A stretch of 64,000 nucleotides of DNA from Phaeobacter sp. 11ANDIMAR09 (GCF_001294455.1 NZ_LIKT01000016.1:39009-103008); one strand, 5' to 3'; numbered from the stretch's first letter, positions 9,372 through 18,124 are shown. Notes: generated from the letters alone by a model not told the origin. A program made the numbers and translations.

Positions 9372-10391
9372 TCACTGGCCAAAGAAATCAGGCAGCTCCA
9401 GACTGTCCCCACGCGCGACGGCCTTGGCGTAGACATAACTCGCCAGGGCCACATCCAGGACCCCCATGCCAAAGGGCGAATAGATCACTGGCTTGCGATC
9501 CGTGAGGGTCACATTGCCCTCAATCACCTGGGTGAGAGAGCCGGCAACAAAATCGCGCCCACCAGATAGGGTCTCGGCAAGATGGGGAGAGGTCTGCGCC
9601 TTGAGGCAATGGTCCACATCGTCAAAGACATTCTGTGCCGCTAGGATTTGCTGCGGTGCGATATCGCGTAAAGATACGTTTAAAATGGTCTGTCCAGGGG
9701 AAAACTGAAACGTTTCAGGTAGGTAGGGCGTTACCGCGTTGGTGGCAAAGACCACGAGTTCCGCATCCAACGCCTGCTCCAAGCCGACAGATTGCGCTGC
9801 AAGGCCGCAGCCCTCTGCGGCATGGTCAACCAGCGATGCGGCGGTGTCTGGATTGAGGTCGTGGCAATAGACCTTACCGATGTGCCAACCCCGGGCGCAA
9901 AACTGGTACAGAATATTGCGGGAAATCAGCCCCCCGCCGACAAAGGCGATGGATTTTACCCGACGTCCCAGGTTTGAACAATGATCCGCCCCCAGCACGG
10001 CGGAGGCTGCCGTGCGCATGGCGCTGATCTGTGCCCCTTCCAGAACCGCAAAGGGGTAGCCGGTTTCAGCGTCGTTGAGGATGATCACGGCTGAGGCGCG
10101 GTCCAGTCCTTTGCTCAGATTGGCGGGGTAGCTGGCGATCCACTTGATGCCCGAGACCTGGAGGTCCTTGGTGGCGATGGCGGCGGGCAGGGCAATGATA
10201 CGGTTGCGGTCGCTGTCGGGAAAGCGCAGAAAATAGCTGTCAGGATTGACCGTTTCTTGCTGGTGATGCGCCTGATAGGCACGCGCCACCAATTGTTCGA
10301 TCTCCTCGGCATTGCCCTGCAGCACCTTGCGGATTGCATCCGCTTTGATCAGCTGCAGGCCAGGCTTTGGGGGTTGGGGTTCGGTTTCCAT
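9372..10391 (-). CDS. sbnB: SbnB-like 2,3-diaminopropionate synthesis dehydrogenase
   Basis: Ornithine cyclodeaminase/mu-crystallin superfamily, 339 residues, with the ASAVIILND and GAQISAMRTAAS motifs and the NAD-binding segment IAFVGGGLISRN near residue 140. Placed one base after the SbnA-like gene, it matches SbnB, which oxidatively hydrolyses N-(1-amino-1-carboxy-2-ethyl)-glutamate to L-2,3-diaminopropionate and 2-oxoglutarate. Ornithine cyclodeaminase is the alternative, but the SbnA partner argues for diaminopropionate. The gene faces away from the NRPS genes and is the left end of the biosynthetic cluster. Confidence 0.87.
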   Translation of the reverse strand: METEPQPPKPGLQLIKADAIRKVLQGNAEEIEQLVARAYQAHHQQETVNPDSYFLRFPDSDRNRIIALPAAIATKDLQVSGIKWIASYPANLSKGLDRASAVIILNDAETGYPFAVLEGAQISAMRTAASAVLGADHCSNLGRRVKSIAFVGGGLISRNILYQFCARGWHIGKVYCHDLNPDTAASLVDHAAEGCGLAAQSVGLEQALDAELVVFATNAVTPYLPETFQFSPGQTILNVSLRDIAPQQILAAQNVFDDVDHCLKAQTSPHLAETLSGGRDFVAGSLTQVIEGNVTLTDRKPVIYSPFGMGVLDVALASYVYAKAVARGDSLELPDFFGQ

Positions 10392-10392
10392 G

Positions 10393-11391
10393 TCAGCTGA
10401 CCTCGCTTGCCGCCTCTTCCAATCGTTGCCGGGGACGGTCGGCGCTTAGATCCAGCGCGGGTAGGGCGCCATAGACCTCCTGCACCCAGGCGTCGTTGTA
10501 GACCGTGTCCAGGTATTTTTCGCCGCCATCCGGCGAGAGCGCGACGACTTTGGTCCCTTTGGAAAATAGATCTGCACGGGCCCGAATGCCGGCCAGAACC
10601 GACCCGGTGGAGCCCCCTGCCAGATAGCCATGGCTGGTGGCCAGCCAGCGACACAGGCGTATGGCTTCTGGTTCGGGAACCAGGACGCTATGGCGCAGCT
10701 TGTCGGCCTGATAGATTTCCGGGATGCGGCTGGTGCCGAGACCGGGAATGAAACGCGGGCCAGCTTGGCCGCCAAAGGTGATGGAGCCGGTTGAATCTAC
10801 CGCCAAAACCTGGGCCGGATGACGGATACCGTCGAAATAGTCGAGAAACCCCATGAGAGTGCCGGTGGTGCCAGCTCCAACAACGACCCAATCGGCCTCC
10901 GGGTGAGCCATAGCGATCTCGACCGCTGTAAGCCGCGCATGGGCCGCCGGGTTGGCTGGATTTGCATATTGGTTGGTCCAATAAAGGGTAGGATCGGCCG
11001 CTAGCATTTCTTTGATTAAGGCAATGCGGGTTCCCAGATATCCCCCCTGTGCATCGCGGGCGGTGACTTGGATAACCTTACCGCCAAAGGCATGGATCAT
11101 GGCCACGCTTTGGGCGGAAACATTCGGATCTACCACACTGGTAAAACCATAGCCGCGTTTTGCACAGAGAGCGGCCAGTGAAATGCCTAGATTGCCGGAG
11201 GTGGATTCAATAACCGTGCCACCGGGTTGCAACCTACCCGAGCGTTCAGCCGCATCAATCAGGCTGATAGCCGTTTTGTGTTTGATGGATCCCGAAGGGT
11301 TTACGGATTCTATTTTCAGAAACAACTCCGCCTCAATCAGACCGGATAATTTCATAAAGAAGGCATCTGGTAATTCATCTCTAGCGGGCAT
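10393..11391 (-). CDS. sbnA: SbnA-like N-(2-amino-2-carboxyethyl)-L-glutamate synthase
   Basis: PLP-dependent cysteine-synthase-fold enzyme of 332 residues. The PLP lysine lies in NPSGSIKHKTA (about residue 38), the substrate loop is STSGNLG, and the phosphate-binding loop is GAGTTGT. SbnA condenses O-phospho-L-serine with L-glutamate, the first step to L-2,3-diaminopropionate. A GGAGGT Shine-Dalgarno precedes the ATG, and sbnB follows after one base. It diverges from the phosphopantetheinyl transferase at 11447. A plain cysteine synthase is unlikely given the SbnB partner and NRPS context. Confidence 0.87.
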   Translation of the reverse strand: MPARDELPDAFFMKLSGLIEAELFLKIESVNPSGSIKHKTAISLIDAAERSGRLQPGGTVIESTSGNLGISLAALCAKRGYGFTSVVDPNVSAQSVAMIHAFGGKVIQVTARDAQGGYLGTRIALIKEMLAADPTLYWTNQYANPANPAAHARLTAVEIAMAHPEADWVVVGAGTTGTLMGFLDYFDGIRHPAQVLAVDSTGSITFGGQAGPRFIPGLGTSRIPEIYQADKLRHSVLVPEPEAIRLCRWLATSHGYLAGGSTGSVLAGIRARADLFSKGTKVVALSPDGGEKYLDTVYNDAWVQEVYGALPALDLSADRPRQRLEEAASEVS

Positions 11392-11446
11392 TTAACCTCC
11401 AAGCAGCTTTCTAAAGTTTGAAAACCACTATAACGAGTAATAATGT

Positions 11447-12190
11447 ATGATGATTCAGTCAATAGGGGCGTTTGTCTTGGAAAGGCCATATCTCCGGTCA
11501 AATACAATAAAATCAGGCATTTCGCTCTTTCTTTGTTTGGTGAATGCGCCAGGTAGCAGTTTGGTTTCGGCCCTGTTGCCTGGGTTGACGGATCAAGAAC
11601 GCCAAAGAGCTGCGCGCTTTGTCTGCCCTGAGGCGCTGCATCTGTTTGTTCTGTCTCATGCCGCTTTGCACTGGGCCCTGCGGGGCGCCGGAATTTGTAG
11701 CTACAGCTTTGCCTGCACTGCGCAGGGCAAACCCTATCTGGCCGATCACCCTGCGTTGCATTTTAATTTGTCGCATACAAAGGGGTTGATTGCTGTGGCG
11801 CTGAGCGCGGGCCATCCGGTTGGTGTGGATGTCGAACGGCTGACGACCCCACAAACCTACCGTGAACTAGCCCCGCGTGTCATGACCCCAGCGGAGTGTA
11901 CCTATATGGCGGCGCAACAAAGGCCAGAGGATCGCTTTACCCAGCTCTGGTCTGCCAAAGAGGCGCTGATGAAGGCGACCGGGCTTGGTTTTACCCTGCC
12001 GCCGCAGGACATCGAATTTGCGGGACCAAAGCCCACCCTGACCCGTCTGCCCACCACTCAGGGTCCGGTCGCAACATGGCAGCTGCGTACCCAACGTTTG
12101 CCGGGGCATTGGCTCGCCCTGGCTGCGCAGGCTCCAGCGCTGGCGTTTGATCCGATCCACCTCAGTCCGCAGGATCTTGTGGCGCCATGA
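11447..12190 (+). CDS. Sfp-type 4'-phosphopantetheinyl transferase
   Basis: A 247-residue enzyme with the Sfp signatures: FNLSHTKGLIAVAL, GVDVERL (Mg-binding acid residues) and WSAKEALMKATGLG. It moves phosphopantetheine from CoA to carrier-protein serines and so would activate the ACP, PCP and free carrier proteins encoded nearby. The first ATG (11447) is used; a second ATG follows immediately. Its 3' end overlaps the convergent aminoacyl-carrier-protein ligase by 29 bases. Part of the cluster by position and function. Confidence 0.93.
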   Translation: MMIQSIGAFVLERPYLRSNTIKSGISLFLCLVNAPGSSLVSALLPGLTDQERQRAARFVCPEALHLFVLSHAALHWALRGAGICSYSFACTAQGKPYLADHPALHFNLSHTKGLIAVALSAGHPVGVDVERLTTPQTYRELAPRVMTPAECTYMAAQQRPEDRFTQLWSAKEALMKATGLGFTLPPQDIEFAGPKPTLTRLPTTQGPVATWQLRTQRLPGHWLALAAQAPALAFDPIHLSPQDLVAP

Positions 12191-13337
12191 CAGCTCTGCG
12201 CACAGGATCGGGCCAGCCCGAAGGATCCAGGCCCTTTTGACGCACAAAGGCATAGAGCCAGCGCTCCAACCCAAAACCCATACAGGCACTTTCGGCCCTG
12301 GTTCCGTCGGCAAAAGCAATGTCATAGGTGCTGGTGTAGAAATCACGGTGCAGGTTGAAGCTGGAGGCCGCTAGGGGGGCGTCCCGGTCTGATATGTGAA
12401 ACAGCAGCTCGTATTTCACCTCTCCCATTCGCTGATAGACCACCTTGTCTCGGCTGCTATCCACAAAAAAAGGATCATTCGCCAGCTCGAGACTGACCTG
12501 CATCCCCAGGGTCTCGCAAAAGGCAAACACCCGCTCCATCACCTCGGCACGCAGCCGGGTCAGTTCCGCTCCGGAGCCAAAAAATACAATGTCGCGCACT
12601 GAAAAATCCCAGCCGCGCGACAGGGGTTGAAACCGGTTAGCCTCGTAGCGGAACACATGGTTTTGCATGGTCAGCCGTCGCACTTCGCCTCTGGCCAGCC
12701 GCAGACCTGCGTGTTGAGAGTAGCAGGGCAGGCAGACCGCGGGGGTCAGCACGTGCTCGGGTCCTTCCATGACGGCGCCCAGCTCGGCTGCGCGGGCTTT
12801 GGAGAGCGGTTCCTTGGCCATCTGTGCCACCTGTTCTAGAACTGGCAACTGGTCGGGGAAATGACTGCACAGGGTAACATGCTGGGGAAAATTGCTTGTA
12901 TAGCCAACCTCTTGCAGCAGTTTGGCAGGCATCATAACCGGATAGTGCTGATCCAGTGCGGCGTAGTCGTCGGCCAGATCCGCAAAGGTGGCCTCAAAGT
13001 ACCGAAACAGCTTGAGCAACTGTCCAGAGATCCCGGTCAGCCCATCAGCAAAGAAATGCAGATCTTCGCTGGCCGCCAGATCTTCATCCGAGCACCCCTG
13101 CGCGCTAGGCGCGGAGGTTTCCCGCAGCACGCGGCGGGCCACCAAACGGTGGGTTTTGCGCATCGCTTCGGCAAATCCCAGGGCTTCGCCCATCTTGGCT
13201 TCTCCGGTCGCGGAGATCTGCGCTATGCCGTCGGGCTGCAGCTCTACCGTCACCCCAATCGCCAGTAACCCGTCAACAATGGCAAGCCGGCTTTCTGGAG
13301 TCAGCGCCGTGAGGTCAAAATCACAGGTCCGGGTCAT
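12162..13337 (-). CDS. Seryl-tRNA-synthetase-like amino acid:[carrier protein] ligase
   Basis: Class II aminoacyl-tRNA synthetase fold without the tRNA-binding coiled coil. Motif 2 is visible around FRYEANRFQPLSRGWDFSVRD and motif 3 at GFGLERWLYAF. Cysteines in TPAVCLPCY and AESACMGFG and the motif 2 glutamate match the zinc-binding Cys/Glu/Cys set of atypical SerRS homologues that load amino acids onto the phosphopantetheine of small carrier proteins (first described in Bradyrhizobium, using Gly or Ala). Length is 391 residues; the first ~90 residues are extra compared with the catalytic core. The ATG (13337) overlaps the stop of the acyl-CoA dehydrogenase-like gene by 4 bases, and a free carrier protein sits just beyond. 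Substrate is unknown; serine is inferred from the oxidising enzymes in the operon. Confidence 0.85.
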   Translation of the reverse strand: MTRTCDFDLTALTPESRLAIVDGLLAIGVTVELQPDGIAQISATGEAKMGEALGFAEAMRKTHRLVARRVLRETSAPSAQGCSDEDLAASEDLHFFADGLTGISGQLLKLFRYFEATFADLADDYAALDQHYPVMMPAKLLQEVGYTSNFPQHVTLCSHFPDQLPVLEQVAQMAKEPLSKARAAELGAVMEGPEHVLTPAVCLPCYSQHAGLRLARGEVRRLTMQNHVFRYEANRFQPLSRGWDFSVRDIVFFGSGAELTRLRAEVMERVFAFCETLGMQVSLELANDPFFVDSSRDKVVYQRMGEVKYELLFHISDRDAPLAASSFNLHRDFYTSTYDIAFADGTRAESACMGFGLERWLYAFVRQKGLDPSGWPDPVRRAVMAPQDPAD

Positions 13338-14476
13338 GAGAGATGCACCTCTGAGAGGGACAGCCGGGCGATCATGCTTTCCAGCACCTGGGTGGTGCCC
13401 TCGATCACCTCCATGATCCGTGAGTCGCGATGGAATAGCGCCATGGGGGTGTTGGGGCCGATGCCTTCGGCGCCAAAGATCTGCTGCGCATCGCGGGTGA
13501 CGCGTCCGACCATCTGCGAGGCAAAGTATTTGGCCATGGTTGCCTGTTTCGCCGCATCCATCTGGCGCAGGGCGCGCGCGGTGGCGGCCGATTGGCACAT
13601 CAGCCTGGCGGCGTGGATGTCCGTTGCCATACGGGCCAGCATTTGCTGCACCAGTTGGAAGTCACCAATTGGCTTGCCAAATTGCTGGCGGGTCTTGGCC
13701 CGCCGCAGCGCCAATGTGCAGGCGGCATCTGCCAGGCCGACACAGCCCCAGGCGAGGTTAAGCCGCCCGGCCTCCAGCCCAGTGACCGCGACATGCGACG
13801 CTCCAAAACCGGGGCGGCCCAACAGGTGATCCTCGGGCAGATAGGCCGCCTCTAGGTGCAGATTGGCCATCATATAACCGCGGCACCCCAACAGGCCCTC
13901 GATAGGGGCAATGCGCAGGCCCTTGGTCTGTTTTGGCAGCAAAAAGGCCGTTGGTCCGGCTTCCGTTTTGGCGATCAAAACAAAGAGGTCTGCAAAATCT
14001 CCACAGGTAATCCAGGCTTTTTGACCGGTGAGCTCATAGCCGCCTGAAACGGGTCTGGCCTGGGTCTGCACCGCCGAGATGTCGCTGCCAACTTCGGGCT
14101 CGGTCATGGCAATCGCGCAGCAGATCTCGCCGCTGAGCACCCGTGGCATCCACTGGGATCTTTGTGCTTTGCTGCTCCATTTTGCCAGCGCGCTGCCCCC
14201 CATGTGGTGGACATTCAGCACCCCCTGAACCGAGGCGCTGGCCGCGCCCAGGGCCTGATGCATCTGGCCATGGTCCAGGCTTGCAGAAAGTGCCTCCGCC
14301 TGATCTGTTGCGGGCCCGCCAGGAAAGCCACTGGCAAAGGCCCCAGCCTGGCGTAGCGCCATAATCACCTGTTGCGGCACCCGGGCGTCCTGATCAATCT
14401 GGGCGGCCAAGGGCGCTATGACCTCCTGCGCCAGGCTGTCCCATCGGGTATGGTCCGGAGTGGTCTGGACAGTCAC
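13334..14476 (-). CDS. Acyl-CoA dehydrogenase-like flavoprotein, probably acting on a carrier-bound substrate
   Basis: A 380-residue acyl-CoA dehydrogenase family protein: AMTEPEVGSDISAVQT (FAD contact), a middle beta domain, and the C-terminal RDAQQIFGAEGIG and IMEVIEGTTQ segments. In methoxymalonyl- and aminomalonyl-ACP pathways such enzymes oxidise a carrier-bound aldehyde to the acid. The start is GTG, giving a GTGA overlap with the carrier protein stop; the end overlaps the ligase start by 4 bases. This tight coupling ties the enzyme to the carrier protein. An ordinary fatty-acid role is unlikely here. Confidence 0.85.
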   Translation of the reverse strand: MTVQTTPDHTRWDSLAQEVIAPLAAQIDQDARVPQQVIMALRQAGAFASGFPGGPATDQAEALSASLDHGQMHQALGAASASVQGVLNVHHMGGSALAKWSSKAQRSQWMPRVLSGEICCAIAMTEPEVGSDISAVQTQARPVSGGYELTGQKAWITCGDFADLFVLIAKTEAGPTAFLLPKQTKGLRIAPIEGLLGCRGYMMANLHLEAAYLPEDHLLGRPGFGASHVAVTGLEAGRLNLAWGCVGLADAACTLALRRAKTRQQFGKPIGDFQLVQQMLARMATDIHAARLMCQSAATARALRQMDAAKQATMAKYFASQMVGRVTRDAQQIFGAEGIGPNTPMALFHRDSRIMEVIEGTTQVLESMIARLSLSEVHLS

Positions 14477-14733
14477 GCGGCGGCCATGGCTTGCTTGCGG
14501 GCAACCAGGGCGGCAACGCGATTGATCGAACGAAAATTGTCGATCTCCAGATCTTCTGCTTCAATGTCCAGGCCAAAATGTGATTCAACAAAAGCAACCA
14601 GCTGCATGGCAAACATGGAATTGCCATAGCCGGCTTCAAAGATATCCTGATCGGGTTCGATCTTTGCGCCGTCAAAGGAGCGCGTCATGAATGCGGCGAT
14701 GGCGCCCTGGGGATTGGTCTTGGTGTCAGTCAT
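14473..14733 (-). CDS. Free-standing acyl/aminoacyl carrier protein
   Basis: Small carrier protein of 86 residues. The phosphopantetheine serine is in GYGNSMFAMQL, followed by the helix III region DIEAEDLEIDNFRSINRVAALV. The usual aspartate before the serine is replaced by asparagine, as can occur in aminoacyl carrier proteins. The frame is open upstream to 14859, but ATG 14733 (MTDTKTNPQ) gives a normal size and has a purine-rich ribosome site. It should be charged by the ligase at 12162-13337 and presented to the two dehydrogenases flanking it. Confidence 0.88.
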   Translation of the reverse strand: MTDTKTNPQGAIAAFMTRSFDGAKIEPDQDIFEAGYGNSMFAMQLVAFVESHFGLDIEAEDLEIDNFRSINRVAALVARKQAMAAA

Positions 14734-14746
14734 GGGAACCTCTTTG

Positions 14747-15601
14747 TTATTGATCATAGGTGTGAAAGCCGCGCCCGGCCTTGCGTCCGGTTTGCCCGGC
14801 ATAGACAAGCCGTTTGAGCAGGGGGCAGGGGCGGTACTTGGGGTCGTTGAATTCGTCATAGAGAATATCCAAAGACAGTTTTACGGTATCTAGCCCGATC
14901 AGATCAGCGGTCTCTAGCGGACCCATTTTGTGGCCAAAGCAGGTCTTGAACAGCCGGTCCACGCCCTGAACATCGGCCACGCCCTCATGGACTAGAAACA
15001 TGGCCTCATTGACCATCAGCATCATCACCCGATTGGTGACAAACCCCGGGCTGTCGTTGACCAGAATCGACTGTTTGTTGGCAGCCGCGACCAGATCCGC
15101 TGCCGCCTGCAACGCCTGCGGCGTGCTATGGGTGGCACGAATGATTTCGACCATGGGCATGATTGGCGGCGGGTTCATAAAATGCATGCCAATGACGCGG
15201 TTAGGATGGCGCGAGAAGCTGGCAATGCGGGTGATCGGGATGGCGGATGTATTGGCGGCGACCGGCGTCTCGGGGGGCAGAATGTGATCAATCTCGTGGT
15301 GGACTGCCGTTTTCAGAGCCACGTTTTCGGTGATATTCTCAATCACGAAACCAGTCCCCGACAGAGCTTCCATATCCGTTGTAAATGTCAGCCTGTTCAG
15401 GACGCCGGCAGGGGCGGGTAGGGATTTGTGCACCATGCCATAGAGGCGGGCGTTCTTGGTGATGTTTTTGCAGGCGGTTTCCAGCTGCTCGGCGACGCTG
15501 TCCACCAGCACCACCTGCAACCCGGATTGAGCAAAAAGTTGGGCAACACCTGATCCAATAGTCCCGGCGCCAACAACGCCGATGGTTCCAAAGTCTCTCA
15601 T
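14747..15601 (-). CDS. 3-hydroxyacyl-CoA dehydrogenase-like enzyme (FkbK/ZmaG type)
   Basis: A 284-residue NAD-dependent 3-hydroxybutyryl-CoA dehydrogenase family protein. It has the Rossmann motif GVVGAGTIGSGVAQ at the N-terminus, the catalytic segment GMHFMNPPPIMPMVEI (His), and NDSPGFVTNR. In extender-unit pathways this family oxidises the hydroxyl of a carrier-bound glyceryl or seryl group to an aldehyde. A clear AAGGAG ribosome site precedes ATG 15601. It sits 13 bases before the carrier protein gene and 2 bases after the kinase. Ordinary 3-hydroxybutyryl-CoA dehydrogenase is the alternative. Confidence 0.83.
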   Translation of the reverse strand: MRDFGTIGVVGAGTIGSGVAQLFAQSGLQVVLVDSVAEQLETACKNITKNARLYGMVHKSLPAPAGVLNRLTFTTDMEALSGTGFVIENITENVALKTAVHHEIDHILPPETPVAANTSAIPITRIASFSRHPNRVIGMHFMNPPPIMPMVEIIRATHSTPQALQAAADLVAAANKQSILVNDSPGFVTNRVMMLMVNEAMFLVHEGVADVQGVDRLFKTCFGHKMGPLETADLIGLDTVKLSLDILYDEFNDPKYRPCPLLKRLVYAGQTGRKAGRGFHTYDQ

Positions 15602-15603
15602 GG

Positions 15604-16260
15604 CTACTCCTTGGTTTGTGACCTGTTTCTAGGGGCCTTTGCGGCTGCGGGGTGCAGCGCGGCGATGGCCTGCTGTGCCTGGGCTGCCAGTTCCGGCAGC
15701 GTGTACATCCCGTCAAGAATCCTGTCGGCCTGCGCTCTGGCCTGCGCCTCTGCCAGGCGATAGGCCTGCCGTTGTGGCCCCAGATATGCCTGAAACTGGG
15801 CAGCAAGATCCTCCAGGGCTTCTGCGTGCCAATGCGCATGCGCCGGGTCCGGTTGTGCCTGGGCGCGGCGCAGCGAGCGACGGGCCAGCGCAATGTCCGG
15901 GGGTAATTCTAGGTGCAGCGCCAGATCGATCAGCGGCGCAAGGGCGCTGCGGGCGCGGCCAAAGGGATCTTCCAGCAGGATCAGCTCGGCCGGAGCGACT
16001 GGCGCGCGACCTCCCGAGGGATGGATGGTTTGATTAGACTGTAGGGCCAGCAGATCATCCGTGAGCCCTGGTGTCTTGATGGCATCCGCAGGGGCACCCT
16101 CCGCGACCCATTGCTGGATCTCATCCACATCGGTGCCCAGCTCGACATAGTCATCAAAAAACAACAGGGCCGCGCCGCCCTGCAGTGCCGCGAGGTGGCG
16201 CATCAGAGAGCTTTTGCCCGCACCTGAGGTGCCCGAGACAACAACGGTGATGGCCATCAT
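15604..16260 (-). CDS. P-loop small-molecule kinase of unknown substrate
   Basis: A 218-residue P-loop protein with Walker A GTSGAGKSS at residues about 9-17 and an acidic FFDDY motif around residue 35, resembling uridine kinase/phosphoribulokinase-like small-molecule kinases. The ATG overlaps the asparagine synthetase stop by 4 bases (ATGA), and the gene belongs to the minus-strand biosynthetic operon. Possible roles are making a phosphorylated amino acid for the threonine-synthase-like enzyme or masking the product by phosphorylation; the window also encodes an exported phosphatase at the other cluster end. The substrate cannot be deduced. Confidence 0.7.
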   Translation of the reverse strand: MMAITVVVSGTSGAGKSSLMRHLAALQGGAALLFFDDYVELGTDVDEIQQWVAEGAPADAIKTPGLTDDLLALQSNQTIHPSGGRAPVAPAELILLEDPFGRARSALAPLIDLALHLELPPDIALARRSLRRAQAQPDPAHAHWHAEALEDLAAQFQAYLGPQRQAYRLAEAQARAQADRILDGMYTLPELAAQAQQAIAALHPAAAKAPRNRSQTKE

Positions 16261-18122
16261 ATCCCTCCCGGCCCCAAGCGGGGCATGTCAAAGCATTCCA
16301 GGAAAATTCCAAAGCTGAGCACCGTCAAAAGCGCGTCATCCGGCGCCCCGCCGGAAGGCAGCGCAGGCCCTCTCAGTGCAGCGCGTTTGAGCGCTTCCAC
16401 GGAATCGACGTTAAAGAAGCCCTGGGCGCGGATTGTTGCGGGGGACAAGAGGTCAGCAATCCAGGGGCAGTTCTGCAAGAGCAAAAAGGCGCTGCCCGGG
16501 GCGCCAAAGGCAAATTTCTCCCGGTTGATGATTTCTGCGGGGACATGCGGTTTGGCCGCCTGTTTCAGGACATGTTTTTCCTCAAAGCCATGCAGCAATT
16601 GGTCCGGTGGGATTTGCGTCACCAGCTGCACGAGATCGCGATCCAAGAAGGGAAAGCGCCCCTCGACTGAATTGGCCATCAGCATCCGGTCCCCGTGATC
16701 GCCAAGCAGGTGATCCCCAAGGCGCAGTTTGAAATCCAGGTAGGAGCGTTGGTGAATCACATGCCGATCCTTGACTTTGCTTGGGTCCACCAGCGCAGTA
16801 TTGGAAAAGCAAAACTGCTGTAGTTGGTCCGCCAGCGGGGCCGAATAAAGCCAGCGGCGCTGTGCTTCGTGGGCAAGGAGGTCTTTTTCATAGAACAGAT
16901 CCGCTGCCCCAAAGGCTCTGGCGCGCAGTTCAGCCTCGGCGGCGGGTGGATCGACCTGGCCACGTAGGGCCCGAAAGGCATCATAACGATAGCCCAGGTA
17001 GCCCGCGAACAGCTCGTCTGCGCCTTCACCCGACAGCACAACCGGCACCCCGGCGTCACGGGTGGCAGCCGAGAGCGCCAGCGACGCGGTGTTGTAGCTT
17101 TCTTTGATTGGGCATTCGGCGTGCCAGATGGATTGCCGCAGAGCGGCGGCGATATCTTCGGCGGGATGCAGTGAGCTGCGGTGAATGGTTCCGCATTCTT
17201 TGGCAACGAGGCTTTGGTAGCTGTCTTCGTCAAACATCGGTTGATCGAAGGTGATTGAGAAGCTGTTCAGCGCCTCGCAGCCTTGGTCGGCCATCAGAGC
17301 GGTGATAAAGGCGCTGTCCAGCCCGCCGCTCAGGTAGCTGCCAACCGGGACATCCGCCATCAATCTGCGCTCGACCGATGCAGCCAAGGAGGCGCAGACC
17401 TGCCTGTCATGCTGGGCAGTGCTGTCGGGGGCCTCTGCCGTTGTCGGATAGTTTAGATCCCAATAGGCTGTGCACCGCGTCCCGGCCCCATCCACCACCA
17501 GTTTGCATCCGGGCGGCAAGCTGTGAATGCCTTTGAACATGGTTCTGGGGCTGACCAGGCCGGGCAGGGACAGCACTTGATCCAAACCAGTCAGATCCAC
17601 TTCTCGTTTGATGCCGGGATAGGTCAAGATCGCCTTTATTTCCGAGGCAAAGATCAGGGCATTGCCGTGTTCCGTGTAAAAGAAAGGGGCCACTCCAAAG
17701 GGGTCGCGGGCGCAAAACAGACGCTTGTTGTCACTGTCATAGAGGGCAAAGGCGAATTGGCCGTTGAGCTGATCCAACAGTGCCTCACCATGGTCCTCAT
17801 AGAGGTGGAGGAGGACCTCCACGTCCGAGCCGGTGGCAAAGCGATGGCCCCGTGCCATCAGCCGTTTGCGCAGCTGCGGCGCATTAAAAATCTCGCCATT
17901 GCAGATCAGGTGCAGGCTGCCATCCTCGTTGGCGATGGGCTGGTTGCCGCCTTCCAGATCCACAATGGCAAGGCGGCGAAACCCGAGCGCTGCCCTGTCA
18001 TCCAGAAACATGCCCTCATCATCCGGGCCGCGATGGGCCAGTTGTGCCTGCATTCGGGCCACCACCTGTGGCGAAGCCGGAGGCGGGCCAGATGCGGAAA
18101 AAGCGCCACATATTCCGCACAT
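16257..18122 (-). CDS. asnB: Asparagine synthetase (glutamine-hydrolysing), AsnB-like
   Basis: A 621-residue two-domain enzyme. The frame extends upstream to 18167, but MCGICGAF at 18122 gives the required N-terminal nucleophile Cys2 after Met removal. The glutaminase domain carries AHRGPDDEG and ICNGEI; the synthetase domain has the PP-loop SYLSGGLDSAFI and LSGEGADELFAGY. It converts aspartate (or a related acid) to an amide using glutamine and ATP. It lies 2 bases after the threonine-synthase-like gene and overlaps the kinase. Within an NRPS cluster it may supply Asn or amidate a nonstandard carboxylate. Confidence 0.9.
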   Translation of the reverse strand: MCGICGAFSASGPPPASPQVVARMQAQLAHRGPDDEGMFLDDRAALGFRRLAIVDLEGGNQPIANEDGSLHLICNGEIFNAPQLRKRLMARGHRFATGSDVEVLLHLYEDHGEALLDQLNGQFAFALYDSDNKRLFCARDPFGVAPFFYTEHGNALIFASEIKAILTYPGIKREVDLTGLDQVLSLPGLVSPRTMFKGIHSLPPGCKLVVDGAGTRCTAYWDLNYPTTAEAPDSTAQHDRQVCASLAASVERRLMADVPVGSYLSGGLDSAFITALMADQGCEALNSFSITFDQPMFDEDSYQSLVAKECGTIHRSSLHPAEDIAAALRQSIWHAECPIKESYNTASLALSAATRDAGVPVVLSGEGADELFAGYLGYRYDAFRALRGQVDPPAAEAELRARAFGAADLFYEKDLLAHEAQRRWLYSAPLADQLQQFCFSNTALVDPSKVKDRHVIHQRSYLDFKLRLGDHLLGDHGDRMLMANSVEGRFPFLDRDLVQLVTQIPPDQLLHGFEEKHVLKQAAKPHVPAEIINREKFAFGAPGSAFLLLQNCPWIADLLSPATIRAQGFFNVDSVEALKRAALRGPALPSGGAPDDALLTVLSFGIFLECFDMPRLGPGGI

Positions 18123-18124
18123 GG

